Shown: positions 32,724 to 42,647 of the stretch, one piece after another
How positions within the stretch are numbered: the stretch's first letter is position 1
Layout: every line of letters starts with the position of its first letter
Origin: Actinernus sp. WN-2022
Taxonomy: Eukaryota; Cnidaria; Anthozoa; Actiniaria; Actinernidae
Length of the DNA stretch: 64,000 bases
Assembly (NCBI GenBank): GCA_030867875.1
Contig: JAOWCC010000577.1
Location: forward strand, 83,681,740 to 83,745,739
Direction: 5' to 3'
Notes under the pieces: generated by a model
The model's input: only the letters and a program-made list of their open reading frames with translations
What the model was told of the DNA's origin: nothing
Databases searched by the model: none
Program-made: the position numbers and the translations under genes

Positions 32724-33734
32724 ATGGATGCCGACACTGACGTTGGCACAACCGAAAATACTCCATTACTTCCAGATGGCGGTGCCTGCGAAGACAGAAC
32801 TAACCCCTTGCCAACTGTTCCAGGTGGAGCTGCAGGCGGTGAGGAAATCTCCATGACCAACCGGGCCTATACCTGGGAGGGCGCACGGCCAAAATATCGT
32901 GAAACTGATGAGACCTCGTTCGGTGGTGGGGCCACGGCGGAAGAAATGCTCGAAAAATTGGTCCCTGGCGACCCCACATCGTATACCAACAACCCATACA
33001 ACAAAGGGACTGTTACCACAGTTTCGCTTATGCGAACGGGGTGGCTGGAAGTTCTTCAACGCTTCCCCGAGGCTGACGTAAACAAGCTTGAGGTTGGTAT
33101 TGGTAAAAATGGAGAGACATGGATCCATCGTGTGGGTGGGGGTGGAAAATGGCGCCCACTCCTCACGAATAAAAATGCGGTGACGAAGAATCTCTCCAAA
33201 GACCTCATTGACGAACTTGACCAGAACAGGGTTGTTCGAGAGACCGAAAATAGGCTCCAGACCCTGGCCCGAAAAAGTAAGAAGAAGTCAGAGAACATCA
33301 GCCGAAAGGGGGCTCGAATACAAGACCACACTACGCCCGAGGCTGATCGCGAAGAAATGCTCTCGCAGATTTCGCAGGATCAGTAACGTCTGACTGAAAA
33401 CGAGCAAGAAGCTGAGGCCCTCCAGGAGAGTCTGCCACTCCGTAATAGGGTGAAGGCTATTTTCAAGAAATACGGCTTCACCCTGCTCGGGGTGTTGGCC
33501 GCGGCGGTCGTATCGACGACGCGGGGCTCCAGGGGGCGGTTAAGGGGGTCGCCAAGGGGCTGCAGGCGCTTTGTAAAAAGCTGGGGCAGCTCCTGCCTGG
33601 TATGATAGGAGCTATCGCTAGCTTCCTCTTTCACACAGCAGGCGAGGTCGTTGGTTTAATTCATCGCGAAGAACGCCTGGCTATTGATTGTGCCTGTAGT
33701 TGTGTTCCTTGTAGAGCAGTATAAGAAGCGTTAA
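32724..33734 (+). pseudogene. Charged membrane protein with hydrophobic C-terminal helices, broken
   Basis: The first frame (32724-33386) is acidic and polar at the start, contains AYTWEGARPKYRETDE and a conserved-looking block GKWRPLLTNKNAVTKN, then a long charged, coiled stretch with SKDLIDELDQN. It stops at a TAA. The same frame continues beyond the stop (NRVKAIFKKYGFTLLGVLAAA), and after two shifts (about 33515 and 33660) other frames give LPGMIGAIASFLF and a final KNAWLLIVPVVVFLVEQ before a TAA at 33732-33734. The ancestral protein was probably about 335 residues with two or three membrane helices at its end. It is transcribed away from the capsid gene, only 24 bp from it, so the two share a promoter region. 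Confidence 0.5.
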
Positions 33735-33740
33735 CTAGCG

Positions 33741-35021
33741 TTAACGGAAGAGCCACCATACGGCTCCAGCCGCGGTAGTCGACGTCATTGCCAAGTTGGT
33801 CTCGTGTTGTGTTGCAGCTCCGCTGCGTGCGGGACCCTCAGGATGTTGCGGAGCAACTGCAGCAGTAGGCGGAGCAATGTGCAGAGCTGTGGGGTGTTGC
33901 TCCGCAACTGCATGGGGTAGTTGCTTTTTAGGGTGGGGTCCCTTTATGGGGGCCGGCGATTTTTTATGTACTCCGTTGACGTCGTTCACCCCCATGCTCA
34001 TGTTGGTCATAGCCTTTTGGAGGTTGTTGTTGTAGTCCACCACATTAGTGAAGTCCATGGCCATGTCGGACGGCAGGAGCCAGATTCCGGGGACGATTGC
34101 ATAGTCCAGGCGCGCGTGGGTGTCTCCGATGGCCCTTTGATACCGACCGATGCTTTTAGCGACCCCTGGTGTTGCGATAGCATCCTCGAGCAGGACGAGG
34201 AAATTCCGCCGGCCCTCCTTCGCCTGCCCGGAGCTGCGGAGTATTGGGCCTCGGACTTGCGCCTGCACTCCGTACACGCAATACCGGTGGAGGGCTATGA
34301 CACGCTTGGGAAGGTCTTTCAGCCTCTCCACTAAGATCCCACAACCCTCCGTTGCCAGGAACACAGCGAAGTTCACCTGCTGAGGCCAGAAGTCGCTGTT
34401 AGGCCCCTGGAGCCATTTATGCACGTCAGCTGTCTTACCCCTTTGGGGCCGCCGCCTGCCCCACCGCCATAGACCACAATAAGGTCTGCAAAGATGTTTG
34501 GGACATCCACGGTGAAGTATTCATGTTCAGTGATGTAGATGTCTAGACTGCGGAGCTGGAATGGCTTCCACCACATGGTGTCCTACGACCACTCTGGCGG
34601 AAGGCGCATTTTCCGGGCCTTATCCGCTAGCAAGAGTGTGCGTGGAAAGGCCTGCATGCTTGCAAGCATATGGACGGAGGTGAGGGGGACCCCATGCAGC
34701 GCGGCGTCTATGCGCTTTTGTACATCAGCCGGCTTCTTGTAGTGGGCATGCGGGCCGTAGACCCAGTAACCCATGGCTTTGTCCGCCTGAAATATAACCC
34801 TTGTTGTAAAGTCTTCCCTGTCTGTAGTTGTTTCCGGGTAGAACTGGGTTAGATCGGCGTGGGGGTACTTCTTCCGGAAGGCTGCTAGGGCCGCTGCATT
34901 ACTCGCTGCTATCTTTCTGTTTCCCTCGGCGAGGGCTGTAGCCTGATCGACTTTAGAAAGCCTCGGCGCAGTATCAGCGCCTTTCGAACCAGTCCTTCTT
35001 GTTTTTCAGAACAAGCGGCAT
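33741..35021 (-). pseudogene. Large unrecognised gene, candidate virion protein, broken at three sites
   Basis: Reading leftwards from MPLVLKNKKDWFER (ATG 35021), a shift near 34975 leads to YPHADLTQFYPETTTD and YWVYGPHAHYKK. A TAG at 34583-34585 interrupts, and the same frame continues with IYITEHEYFTVDVPN, LIVVYGGGAGGGPKG. A shift near 34440 leads to the last frame with WLQGPNSDFWPQQVNFAVF and a Pro/Ala/His-rich low-complexity tail ending in a hydrophobic segment. The total of roughly 425 residues, the beta-rich middle and the position suggest a structural protein, but I cannot name it. It starts head to head with the plus-strand gene at 35063. Confidence 0.45.
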
Positions 35022-35062
35022 TGTATTGAAGCGGGCGAGCTGCCTTTAATACTGCAAACATT

Positions 35063-35777
35063 GTGGTCTTACATATCTTCTGCACCTCGTCTGATCACGT
35101 GGTCTATTTCCCCAAGCCTATGCGGGTACGAAGTATTACTCTCATCGAGGCAAAGTTGCCTAATTCCTGGTACAACCTGAAAAGCGAAGGCGAGTACTCG
35201 TGGTGGGACATTATTCTGACGAAACCGATCGAGAGCGCTAGGCATCGTGTCCTCCCGGCCACTATGACCTCGAAAGTTTGAAAACAGCCTTCAAACCCGC
35301 GGTTTAAGCCGGCGCTTTGCGATTCTTGGAAGACCTTGAGCGGGGTGAGCACAAAGTGACCTTTCTGAAACGGGTCCAGATTAGTGAGCCCTATGCGCGT
35401 TTCTCCGATAATGGCAACGCTCTACCGCAGTCAGCTTTGCCCCGAAAACCCTTCTAGCGTATTATATGCACTGTGATCTCGTGGCGTCCTCTGACTCTTT
35501 AGTGGCAAATATAGCGGGGGATACCGCCACCCCATCGCAAACTCTTGCGTGCATCCCAGTCCGCGGTTCGAGATTCGAGCGAGTTACGTACACCTCGGGC
35601 ACCCCTCTGCCTATACACTCCAGCGGCATATTTAACAACAGCCTCCGCATTTCGGTCCGTACGAAAGGCGGGCGGCTGGTCGACTTTCACAAGCGACCTT
35701 TAAGGTATCTGCACTGGCTAAATTTAGGTCCTTTAAAATTCCTCTTTTTCGGGTATATTATAGTTTATTACATCTAA
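35063..35777 (+). pseudogene. Penton-like (single jelly-roll) minor capsid candidate, broken
   Basis: The first frame has HVVYFPKPMRVRSITLIEA and LPNSWYNL; it breaks near 35250, where another frame gives GHYDLESLKTAFKP. The last frame (from about 35466) has YMHCDLVASSDSL, LACIPVRGS and SLRISVRTKGGRLVDF. Strand-rich segments ending in a glycine turn followed by a strand and DF resemble viral single-jelly-roll minor capsid proteins. The call is tentative. Start is uncertain because the first in-frame codon at 35063 is GTG and the promoter region towards 35021 is only about 40 bp. At least two shifts break it. Confidence 0.4.
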
Positions 35778-36574
35778 TATCACTTTCAATAGTTTTTTTT
35801 TCACTTACTCCTAATCTGAATGTTGCAAAACTCTTTTAAAATCACGTCGTTGACCGGAAGTTGCAGCTGATAAACGAGCGGAACACTGGGTCGGTTACTA
35901 GCGAAGACTAATTGAGTGTCGCAAATTGCCTGTATCTCTGACAAAACCAAGATAGTGGAACGTTTGGGGTTGCAAGATCAAGACTTGAAGATGGTTCTGA
36001 GACATTCAACGCTGAATTTATTAGAAGTGTACTTCATTCATAACTTCACCGATATATTTATAAGATCCTTTATAAGTTCTTATACAAGCTTTGTCAGTTT
36101 GTGAGAAGAAATTGTCGTGTCTCGATCATACATATCAACTTTCAACTGCAAAACTAAATATATAAAACAACAATAAAACCTTACAATTCTTCTTCTTGTT
36201 TAAATTCACAGCCTTTATCTTCCTTTCCAGGCTTGGTACGTAGTCAGAAAAATACTCCCCGCTATATGAGGACTCATGATAGGACTGTTCAAGGCATATT
36301 CAAGTAGCACGTTTCCGCGATGAAACAAACGATAGCGACCGAGGCTGACAAAGGCAATTGCACGGCCTCTGCTTCCCATTTCTGGGGAAGAACCAATACC
36401 TATTGTGGCTGTACCTTTTCTTCCTTTCATTTGTTATTGGCTGAGACTTGTTTTTTCTTTACTTTTTGTTATATCGTATTCGGAAGAAACACCATCAATC
36501 GACTTCGACACCGTATTTACTTGAGGTCTAAGTCCCCATTTGGACAGCGGATTAATTATCGACTATGCGTACAA
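35778..36574. other. AT-rich stretch inside the virus-like element
   Basis: The base composition drops sharply to AT-rich after about 35720. No viral gene is recognised between here and the right end except a short frame at 38106. This is where a polymerase gene would be expected if it had been present; it may have been lost or replaced by host-like sequence. Confidence 0.4.
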
Positions 36575-36581
36575 AGGTACA

Positions 36582-36612
<31 letters not shown>

Positions 36613-37440
36613 CTTTAATATAAGTTCCCCGAAGGGCTTTTCAACATATATTTACAAATGAATTAAAATAAGTTAAACTAGGAGAAACTATAAATTAGTT
36701 AAAATACTTATCGATAAAATTGCGTAAAAACTATATATGATCTAAAAACTATCTAAGATTAAAAACTATTACATTGGATTCAGTCGTAATAGGAAGCTAA
36801 TAATTTGGACTTAAGAGCTCTCTTAAATTGAGGAAATGAAGTTGAGGCTTTAAGTGTGCTGTCTAAGGCATTCCAAATCTTAACACCTCTGTAACTGAAG
36901 GACCTCTGACCGGATGCTGAGTTACATTTAGGAATGTTAAGGTCGCCGCAATTTCGAGTATTGCGATGGTGTATACTGGATCTCTTGCAAAACTTATCCG
37001 ATAAGTAGGATGGCGAAAGCCCATTTAAGCATTTAAAGGTCAATAAAGTGTCTCTGAGATTAACAGTTTCTTTAACCGGTAGCCATTGAAGGTGGCGCAA
37101 TATAGGTGTGATATGGTCAAATTTGCGTACGTCAATTATTATTCTGGCTGAGAAATTCTGCACAAGTTGCAGTTTCTTGAAGTTCTTATCGGAGGTATTA
37201 GCCCAAACCGATGAACAATAAAAAAGTTTGCTTAGAACAAGGGCATTAACAATCGTATTTAGAGTTTCGGAATTGAATAGGTGTTTTACTCTGTTGATTT
37301 GACACAAACTCGCCATACATGATGAGACAAGTTTTGTGACATGGGCATCACGCTTGAGTTCGTGGGGCACGCCTTGACAACGGATCAACAAACACATCCT
37401 GACGGGGGTAGGGGTCGTAAAAATATGTATTTTCTTGGCT
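36575..37440 (-). mobile_element. 5'-truncated non-LTR retrotransposon (CR1/L2-like 3' end)
   Basis: A 205-residue frame (36780-37397) is the C-terminal region of a non-LTR reverse transcriptase: NALVLSKLFYCSSVW, KKLQLVQNFSARII, LRHLQWLPVKETV and RSFSYRGVKIWNALD are typical. It is open from its truncated start. The 3' side ends in a catA/TATG microsatellite at about 36579-36612, the usual tail of CR1/L2-type elements. It inserted into the right part of the virus-like element. The left border of homology near 37440 is approximate. Confidence 0.75.
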
Positions 37441-37474
37441 ACTGTTGTTTTGTACAGCGGTAGAACAAAGCAAG

Positions 37475-37587
37475 ATGGCGGAATCGAGATTGAAGGATGT
37501 TGTGGTTAAATTGACGTTGAATTTCAGCGATTTTGTTCAGTTTTATGACCCAAATCGACTCTTTACGACTTCACAGTTTAAGTATAG
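37475..37587 (+). other. Exon-like sequence with good start context and donor
   Basis: The sequence aagATGGCGG opens a frame of 37 codons (MAESRLKDVVVKLTLNFSDF) that ends at a consensus donor, GGTAAGG. It has the form of a host first exon, yet lies between the retrotransposon fragment and the right end of the virus-like element. No downstream exon could be identified. It may be a captured host exon or a chance match. Confidence 0.3.
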
Positions 37588-38105
37588 GTAAGGAAAACGT
37601 AAAATTATTGGGAAATATTACGTCTTAGATGAAAAGATTTGACGAACAGTAAAAACGACATAACTTAGAACTAACGTTGTCTTAACGCACGTTATTGGAC
37701 AAATTGTGCCCATGTTTCGATTTTTTAAGTTTAACGTACAAGAAAATAAATATAAAGCTCTATTGATTTTTCTAAGAAATATAAATAATATATTGTGCGT
37801 TCAGACTACGTTAATGCGGTGTGACATGAAAAATCATATTGAGAAGAGTTTTTCGAATTAGGAGTTATTGCTTTTGAGAAAAAAAATGTTTCTTTTTTTA
37901 GCTCAATAAACAAAATTAATTTAATTAACCCCCCCTGAAATTTATAATGAAATGAAAACTACAATTCATAATAAGTTAGTCTAGGGTACTTTAAACACAC
38001 ACAGAGCATGTCAGATTCTTGAATTATTTACTCAAAATATACAAATTTTGCCGGTGCAGATACCTTAAGATACATATTAAAGCTTGATACCGAGCCTGAT
38101 ATATG

Positions 38106-38252
38106 ATGGGGAGCGATTCGATTTACCCCTCGCTTGCGGACGCGGAGGCGCAGCAACAACAGCCCGTAGAAAGCTTTCGGCTACAGAAAGTATGCGACAC
38201 ACTCGCCGATCTCGAACAGCAGACGAAACACTACGAGGCAGTTCGTAAATAA
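38106..38252 (+). CDS. 48-residue Gln-rich helical protein near the right end
   Basis: An ATG opens a frame containing AEAQQQQPVESFRLQKV and DLEQQTKHYEAVRK before TAA. The heptad-like spacing suggests a short coiled coil. The region is GC-rich like the viral genes. It could be the N-terminal remnant of a longer element gene cut off just inside the right terminal repeat. The opposite strand has an 89-residue frame, which I consider the shadow. Confidence 0.35.
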   Translation: MGSDSIYPSLADAEAQQQQPVESFRLQKVCDTLADLEQQTKHYEAVRK

Positions 38253-38298
38253 ATACGTCCGAGTCCGCGCCCGTTTGCTTACATTCACAGGGGGGAGG

Positions 38299-38340
38299 CC
38301 CTGGGGGAGGTGGTATCATTTTGAACCCGTATATACTACT
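38299..38340 (-). repeat. Right terminal inverted repeat
   Basis: This is the inverse of 26771-26812 with three mismatches. It ends TACT, the inverse of the left AGTA, followed by cctca, which nearly matches the left flank cctcg. Confidence 0.85.
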
Positions 38341-38459
38341 CCTCAAATCACGTCTTCGTTCTTAAATTGCGTGCAGAACGTGGTTGGCTGTAATTTTCAG
38401 ATATTCTATGGATAAGAGAAGACGTCGTTGTTTCGTCATCGTGAGCAATGGGTAAGACT

Positions 38460-39172
38460 CAAGGGCACCCAACGAGTACTTTTTGATATTCGTTTGAAAC
38501 CAGTTGTATGCAGCTCATCTAGCCATTTTAAGGCGCCTACTATGTCTTTTGACGTATTCTAGAAAGCTATTAGCTGTTCGGATTTTCTAGGTGGAAATCG
38601 CGTCAACCGAAAATACTATGGCAAAATATTCCCGGCCTACGAATTTGTTAGTATTCTAGAACATAAACAATAATTTTCTAGCTCAAGTAATTCATGTTGC
38701 AAAGTTTTGTGGAGGTACGAATTTTTTAGGGGTTCTTTTTTCCTTTAGGCAATTCTTTTAGGTGACCTCCATTTGCTAAAGGTTTATTTTTTCGGATTTT
38801 AGAGAACAAAAATGTGTTCTCGAAAACTTTAAGTGGCCGCTTCACTAAATGATTTGTGATAATATGTTTTTTTCATTCCAACCAATGTTTTTTTCCGGAT
38901 CGTTCTGACTCTATTGATCAGACGAAAACGTACGAACATTTTAGGGGAAAGCTCTTACTATATTGATCAGACGAATACGCACGATTTTTTTAGGGGAAAC
39001 ATTTTAGTCTCCCTTTTCTTCTATAATTTTCTAGGGATTGCGGAAAACAAATTTTCTAGCCAGTATTTCAGAAAACAATTTTCTAGGGACATTTTTTTTC
39101 AAATCCGAAAGTTGTAGGCTAACTTACTCTCCCGAACAGCTTTTCAACCGAAAACTTCGTTGGGTGCCCTTG
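38460..39172. mobile_element. 713-bp inverted-end element with 6-bp TSD
   Basis: The ends CAAGGGCACCCAACGA and its inverse are perfect, flanked by the identical duplication aagact (38454-38459 and 39173-39178). The interior repeats the word ttttctag and tttttagggg many times and has no coding frame. It is a non-autonomous DNA transposon of unassigned superfamily. Confidence 0.75.
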
Positions 39173-40250
39173 AAGACTAGCATTAATAATGGCATATTTC
39201 CACAGTGACTTTTTCATAGCACTGACAGATGCCGAAATTTTAGGAACTTTTAAAATTATTATTTCCTAGTCGTGTAATATGGATGTACAAGTCGTCGAGT
39301 GTTTGCCTTTTTACCCGAATTAAATATTTCAGGTTTGATTGCAAATCGTTTCCCAAATAACGAAGTAAAATGTCCAAGAATTTTGCCCACACTGTTACTA
39401 AATATGCTGCAAAGCTTCATTTTTGGGTATCTTTGAATTTGTAAAAGGAATAACAAGTAATTTGATTTTTGGTTCCTTTTCCGAGAAATTGAAAAGTGCG
39501 GTAAATTGAGTTCGCACGCTCTCTTGCCGGAAGTAAACTCAACCGTTCAGTGGAAGTAAAAAAATATATCTAAAAATACCAAAAATACAATATAATAAAC
39601 ACCTTGTTAACCTCGCTTGCTCGGTCTGTATAAATCGAGCGTGATGGGTCTGTACAGTGAAATATCAGACTGCGGTTTTTTTTGTACAGACCGAGTTGCG
39701 AGGCTTTCAACAAGTGGTTAATATTGGCCCCCTAAAATGCAGCAAACTTCACGGGGAACCACCAACCGGACACCCGTAGAGAGTCTGAATTAGTCTGCTT
39801 TTAAATGTCGACATCAATAGTCACCATCATCAACGTTCCCCAAAAGTTGTGAGAGTGCATAACTTCCCATCAAAAAACATAATACCGCTTCATATTGTAT
39901 GTACACGTTAGTAACGAAGTTCTTAAGACTGTGGTTTCATTGAAAGATGCTCAAAACAAGTTTAACGCGTCGCAGAGCACTTTTATTCAAATTCAAGTGT
40001 TCCGCGAGTTTTCTACATGCGTTCCTTTAGCAATTTAGGAACTGATTGACTTGGTGTATTCAGGAACGACAAAGTGCAAATCGGAACAACAGAACTGGGA
40101 AGTCTATTTGGAACAAAGGGTTCCTTTTGTAGAAAAGGAGAACAAATTGGTTCTAATCACTGATAGTTAAGGGAACAAGTTGTTCCGACCTAGGTGTTTT
40201 AGGAACAAATGGTCCTAACTGCAATGGTCCTAACTGCAGTAAAATTTCTA
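39173..40250. other. Intergenic DNA upstream of the recombinase gene
   Basis: Contains an inverted pair at 39611-39704 (cctcgcttgctcggtctgta and its near inverse). The stretch at 40020-40230 is rich in ggaac and gttcc words and ends in two copies of aatggtcctaactgca. No gene is visible. Confidence 0.4.
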
Positions 40251-41556
40251 AAGACTTTACAAAGTGGCTAACTTGGAGCGGTGGAGGGTGCAAAAGCGAA
40301 CGCCAAGCTCAACAAACTGTCAGCAAGAGCCTGAAGTTTCTCAAAGTTTGTTGCGAAGACGAGGAGGAACTGACTAATGACATCGTCGACTTTAGCTTAT
40401 GCTCACCTAGTCTTCTTTTTAAATTTGTTGATGCAATGCAAGACGCCATTGCAGAATTAGGCGATTTCAGAAAAGTCAATGGGTCTTCAGACGCAGTCCT
40501 AAGGAGCCTTTCGTCGAAGTGTATTTGAAAAGGGCTCGCAAGAAGGTTTCAAAAATTATGAGATTACAATGGAACAGCGAACTGGACATCGACACCCTAG
40601 AGGCCAAGGGACACTGGACTACTTTGAATGAGCTATTACAAGTCGTATCGCGCTACTTGCCCCGCTACGAGAGCGTGCTGAAGGCATGCAAGGACACTGA
40701 ACCAGGTACGGTAGCCCCTTTAGACTTGTCGTTTGAAACCAAGTTCCTAGCAGTGTATTTGTTCGTCAAAGTAAAGGGTTCTTGTCCAATGACTTATCAG
40801 TACTTAACTGTTGACATGGTTAAAACGGCTAATACCAATGGCGGCTTCGTCGATCAGAAAATGTTCAAAACTGCGGGCAAGTATGGCTTTGATTCTCTGT
40901 TTCTAACAGATACCAGTATGCAAGTATTAGACGGTTACATCGTCTACATTCGGCCTCTTTTGAAACCGGCTTGCGATTATGTGCTAGTTACTAGGAATGG
41001 GAGGCAACACAGTAAACTTGGCGAACTCATGAGCAAGTTGGTTTTTGATGCCACAGGAAAGTACGTTCATCCCACTCGTTATCGACAAATTGTCGAAACT
41101 GCAAGCTTCAGGCAGCTAAACAGTAGCAAACGGAGCACGATCTCCGAAGACCAACAGCACAGCTCTGTCGTGGCAAGGGTTCATTATCAGAAACAAAGGT
41201 CCTGCGAGGTTACCACGAGGGCTCACGAGTGTCTCGAAAAGTTACAGGGTGACAAGGGATCCGAAGTAGACAATGACGTTCGCTATAGGCTTTCTGGCAG
41301 TTCGACGTCTTCGCCAAACACGAGTGAATCATCCGCTAACGAAATTAGCAGCAGACCGCAAAGATTGCATGATGCGAGGGCGCATGTGAAACCTGCAGAC
41401 TCGCGCGACTTGAATGAAACCTTTACGAGGAAACAAATGCTACTGTTCACCTCCCAAGAAGATGGCTTTTTGAGAGCGGGCATAAAACGGTATGGGTTTG
41501 GGCAATGGTCGCCCATTCTAAGAGACCCAGAATTTGGATCCAAATCAAAGATCTAA
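40251..41556 (+). pseudogene. Tyrosine recombinase fused to a Myb/SANT domain, damaged
   Basis: A first frame (about 40251-40527, WLTWSGGGCKSERQAQ onwards) is followed after a shift near 40505 by a 345-residue frame (40519-41556). The second frame has a tyrosine-recombinase core: H184-P-T-R187 fits the H-x-x-R box, H214 in QQHSSVVA fits the second His, and Y223 lies nine residues later, as in Cre-like enzymes. At the box I position (KGSCPMTYQYL) a Cys stands where an Arg would be expected. A low-complexity linker leads to a C-terminal Myb/SANT-like part, FTSQEDGFLRAGIKRYGFGQWSPIL, that ends before its third helix. The enzyme would cut and join DNA, and the Myb part could guide it to a target. 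It reads towards the cyclin-like gene. Confidence 0.6.
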
Positions 41557-41777
41557 AACAAACCTTCTGCTGTTTGGATTTATTCTCTGTCTAGATATTA
41601 CAAATGTACACATCGTATTGCCATGCAAAGGTCATTACTATTTCACGGATATATGTTATTCCATAATACAATCAAGTACATAATATTCGGTGCGACAACT
41701 CCCTAGATCATTCTGTGTTAGACCACCCCATTGGTTGCTAGTGCGCACAGAGTGCCGGGTTTACTTTCAGTTCTAAC
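41557..41777. other. Spacer between recombinase and cyclin-like genes
   Basis: AT-rich sequence with no frame. It would contain the 3' end of the recombinase transcript and the promoter of the next gene. Confidence 0.35.
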
Positions 41778-41785
41778 TATAAAAG
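41778..41785 (+). promoter_or_regulatory. TATA box of the cyclin-like gene
   Basis: tataaaag lies 52 bp before the ATG at 41837. The spacing allows transcription to start just upstream of the coding region, so the short gene has its own compact promoter. Confidence 0.55.
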
Positions 41786-41836
41786 CAATCACTTCAAACT
41801 GCTCGACCTCTTTCTTGAAGACCGCCTAGAACAGAC

Positions 41837-42205
41837 ATGAACAACGTTCTAGAAAAACACCCGGAAATTAAGAGAGCACACATGACATTTGCCGAAGAGT
41901 TTTTTAGGAATATGTGCGAAAGCAACTATCCTTCGAGCACTGCTACCCTGGCAGAGTGTTTGCTTTGACGCCACTTAAACAAGATTTCGAACAGAAGGGA
42001 AACGACATTCAGACTGCTTGCTCTGGTTTGCCTGTCAATTGCTGTAAAACTCGAAGAAAATGATAAAAACAGGCAAGGGAAGTTCATGGCTTTCATTTCA
42101 GGGACAGATGTGGCCAGATGGGACATAAGCAGCGAGGCACTAAACGTTCTAAAATCCGTAGACTGGAGGCCTATGAGGCATTACGAAGAACTAGAACAGG
42201 ACTAG
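41837..42205 (+). pseudogene. Short intronless cyclin-box gene with one in-frame stop
   Basis: The frame of 122 codons is continuous except for a TGA at codon 44 (41966-41968). It shows the first cyclin fold: YPSSTATLAECLL, then RHLNKI directly after the stop (the DRxL helix), LLALVCLSIAVKLEEN at 60-75 and WDISSEALNVLKSVDW at 95-110. Lys71 and Glu100 occupy the positions of the conserved Lys and Glu that hold the cyclin-dependent kinase. The stop replaces the residue before the conserved Arg. The protein is only one cyclin box long, much shorter than host cyclins, and has no intron. It would be expected to push host cells towards DNA replication. A processed host cyclin is an alternative, but the private TATA box and neighbouring replication genes argue for an element-borne gene. 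Confidence 0.6.
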
Positions 42206-42647
42206 ATGGAATCGTTAATCGCGTTAATCGCAATACACAGCCTGCTATAACAAACAAAATATTTAGTATTTATTTATTTATTTATATTGAACTCAAGACC
42301 GTGCCAGCAAGCTGTGCTATAAAAGCCAATTACTTTACGGTTTAGAGCAACCAAGACGTTATGACGCTAACAAATGCAGGACAAAAAGAGAAATTACAAA
42401 ATATTGAAGAAAACAAAGAGGATAATATGTCTTGTATCATATTACATTAAATTGGAATCGTTCTACAGGCTCGTCCGTGCACACCTGTCCTGTATTCTCG
42501 ATTCTACAGATGTCGGCTTGTCTTCCGTGCAAACAGTAACATCGATTTTCGTGGAATGGCGACGTGAACATCTACATCTTGACTCGCGAATGCCTGGCAA
42601 ACGCTCTCCAGCCAAGTAGATCTTATTAACTTAGCTAGTGAAAGTAT
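42206..42647. other. Spacer with a second TATA box and short frames
   Basis: A second tataaaag at 42318-42325 precedes an ATG at 42361 that opens only 29 codons. Another frame (42374-42619) is open but not recognised. A further small, decayed plus-strand gene is possible. The minus-strand helicase gene ends at 42648. Confidence 0.3.

Larger units (their letters stand above)
26771..38340. mobile_element. Polinton-like / adintovirus-like endogenous virus, decayed
   Basis: The boundaries come from 42-bp terminal inverted repeats (39 of 42 positions match) starting AGTA, flanked by cctcg (26766-26770) and cctca (38341-38345), a 5-bp duplication with one mismatch. Inside are a retroviral-type integrase, an FtsK/HerA-like packaging ATPase, a candidate major capsid protein, a penton-like candidate, a membrane protein with coiled-coil-like charged stretch and several small membrane proteins. 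This combination defines Polinton/Maverick-type viruses. The genes are visibly GC-rich against AT-rich flanks. Most large genes have stops or frameshifts, so this copy is dead. No protein-primed DNA polymerase or protease was found. A non-LTR retrotransposon fragment at 36575-37440 is a later insertion. Confidence 0.75.

Noticed and set aside
26771..38340. DNA polymerase B, protease or SF3 helicase inside the virus-like element
   Set aside because: I looked for polymerase and helicase motifs in all frames and found none; absence is reported as a finding rather than assumed.
38077..38346. 89-residue minus-strand protein at the right end
   Set aside because: The start lies in the terminal repeat and the rest is antisense to a more protein-like 48-residue plus frame.
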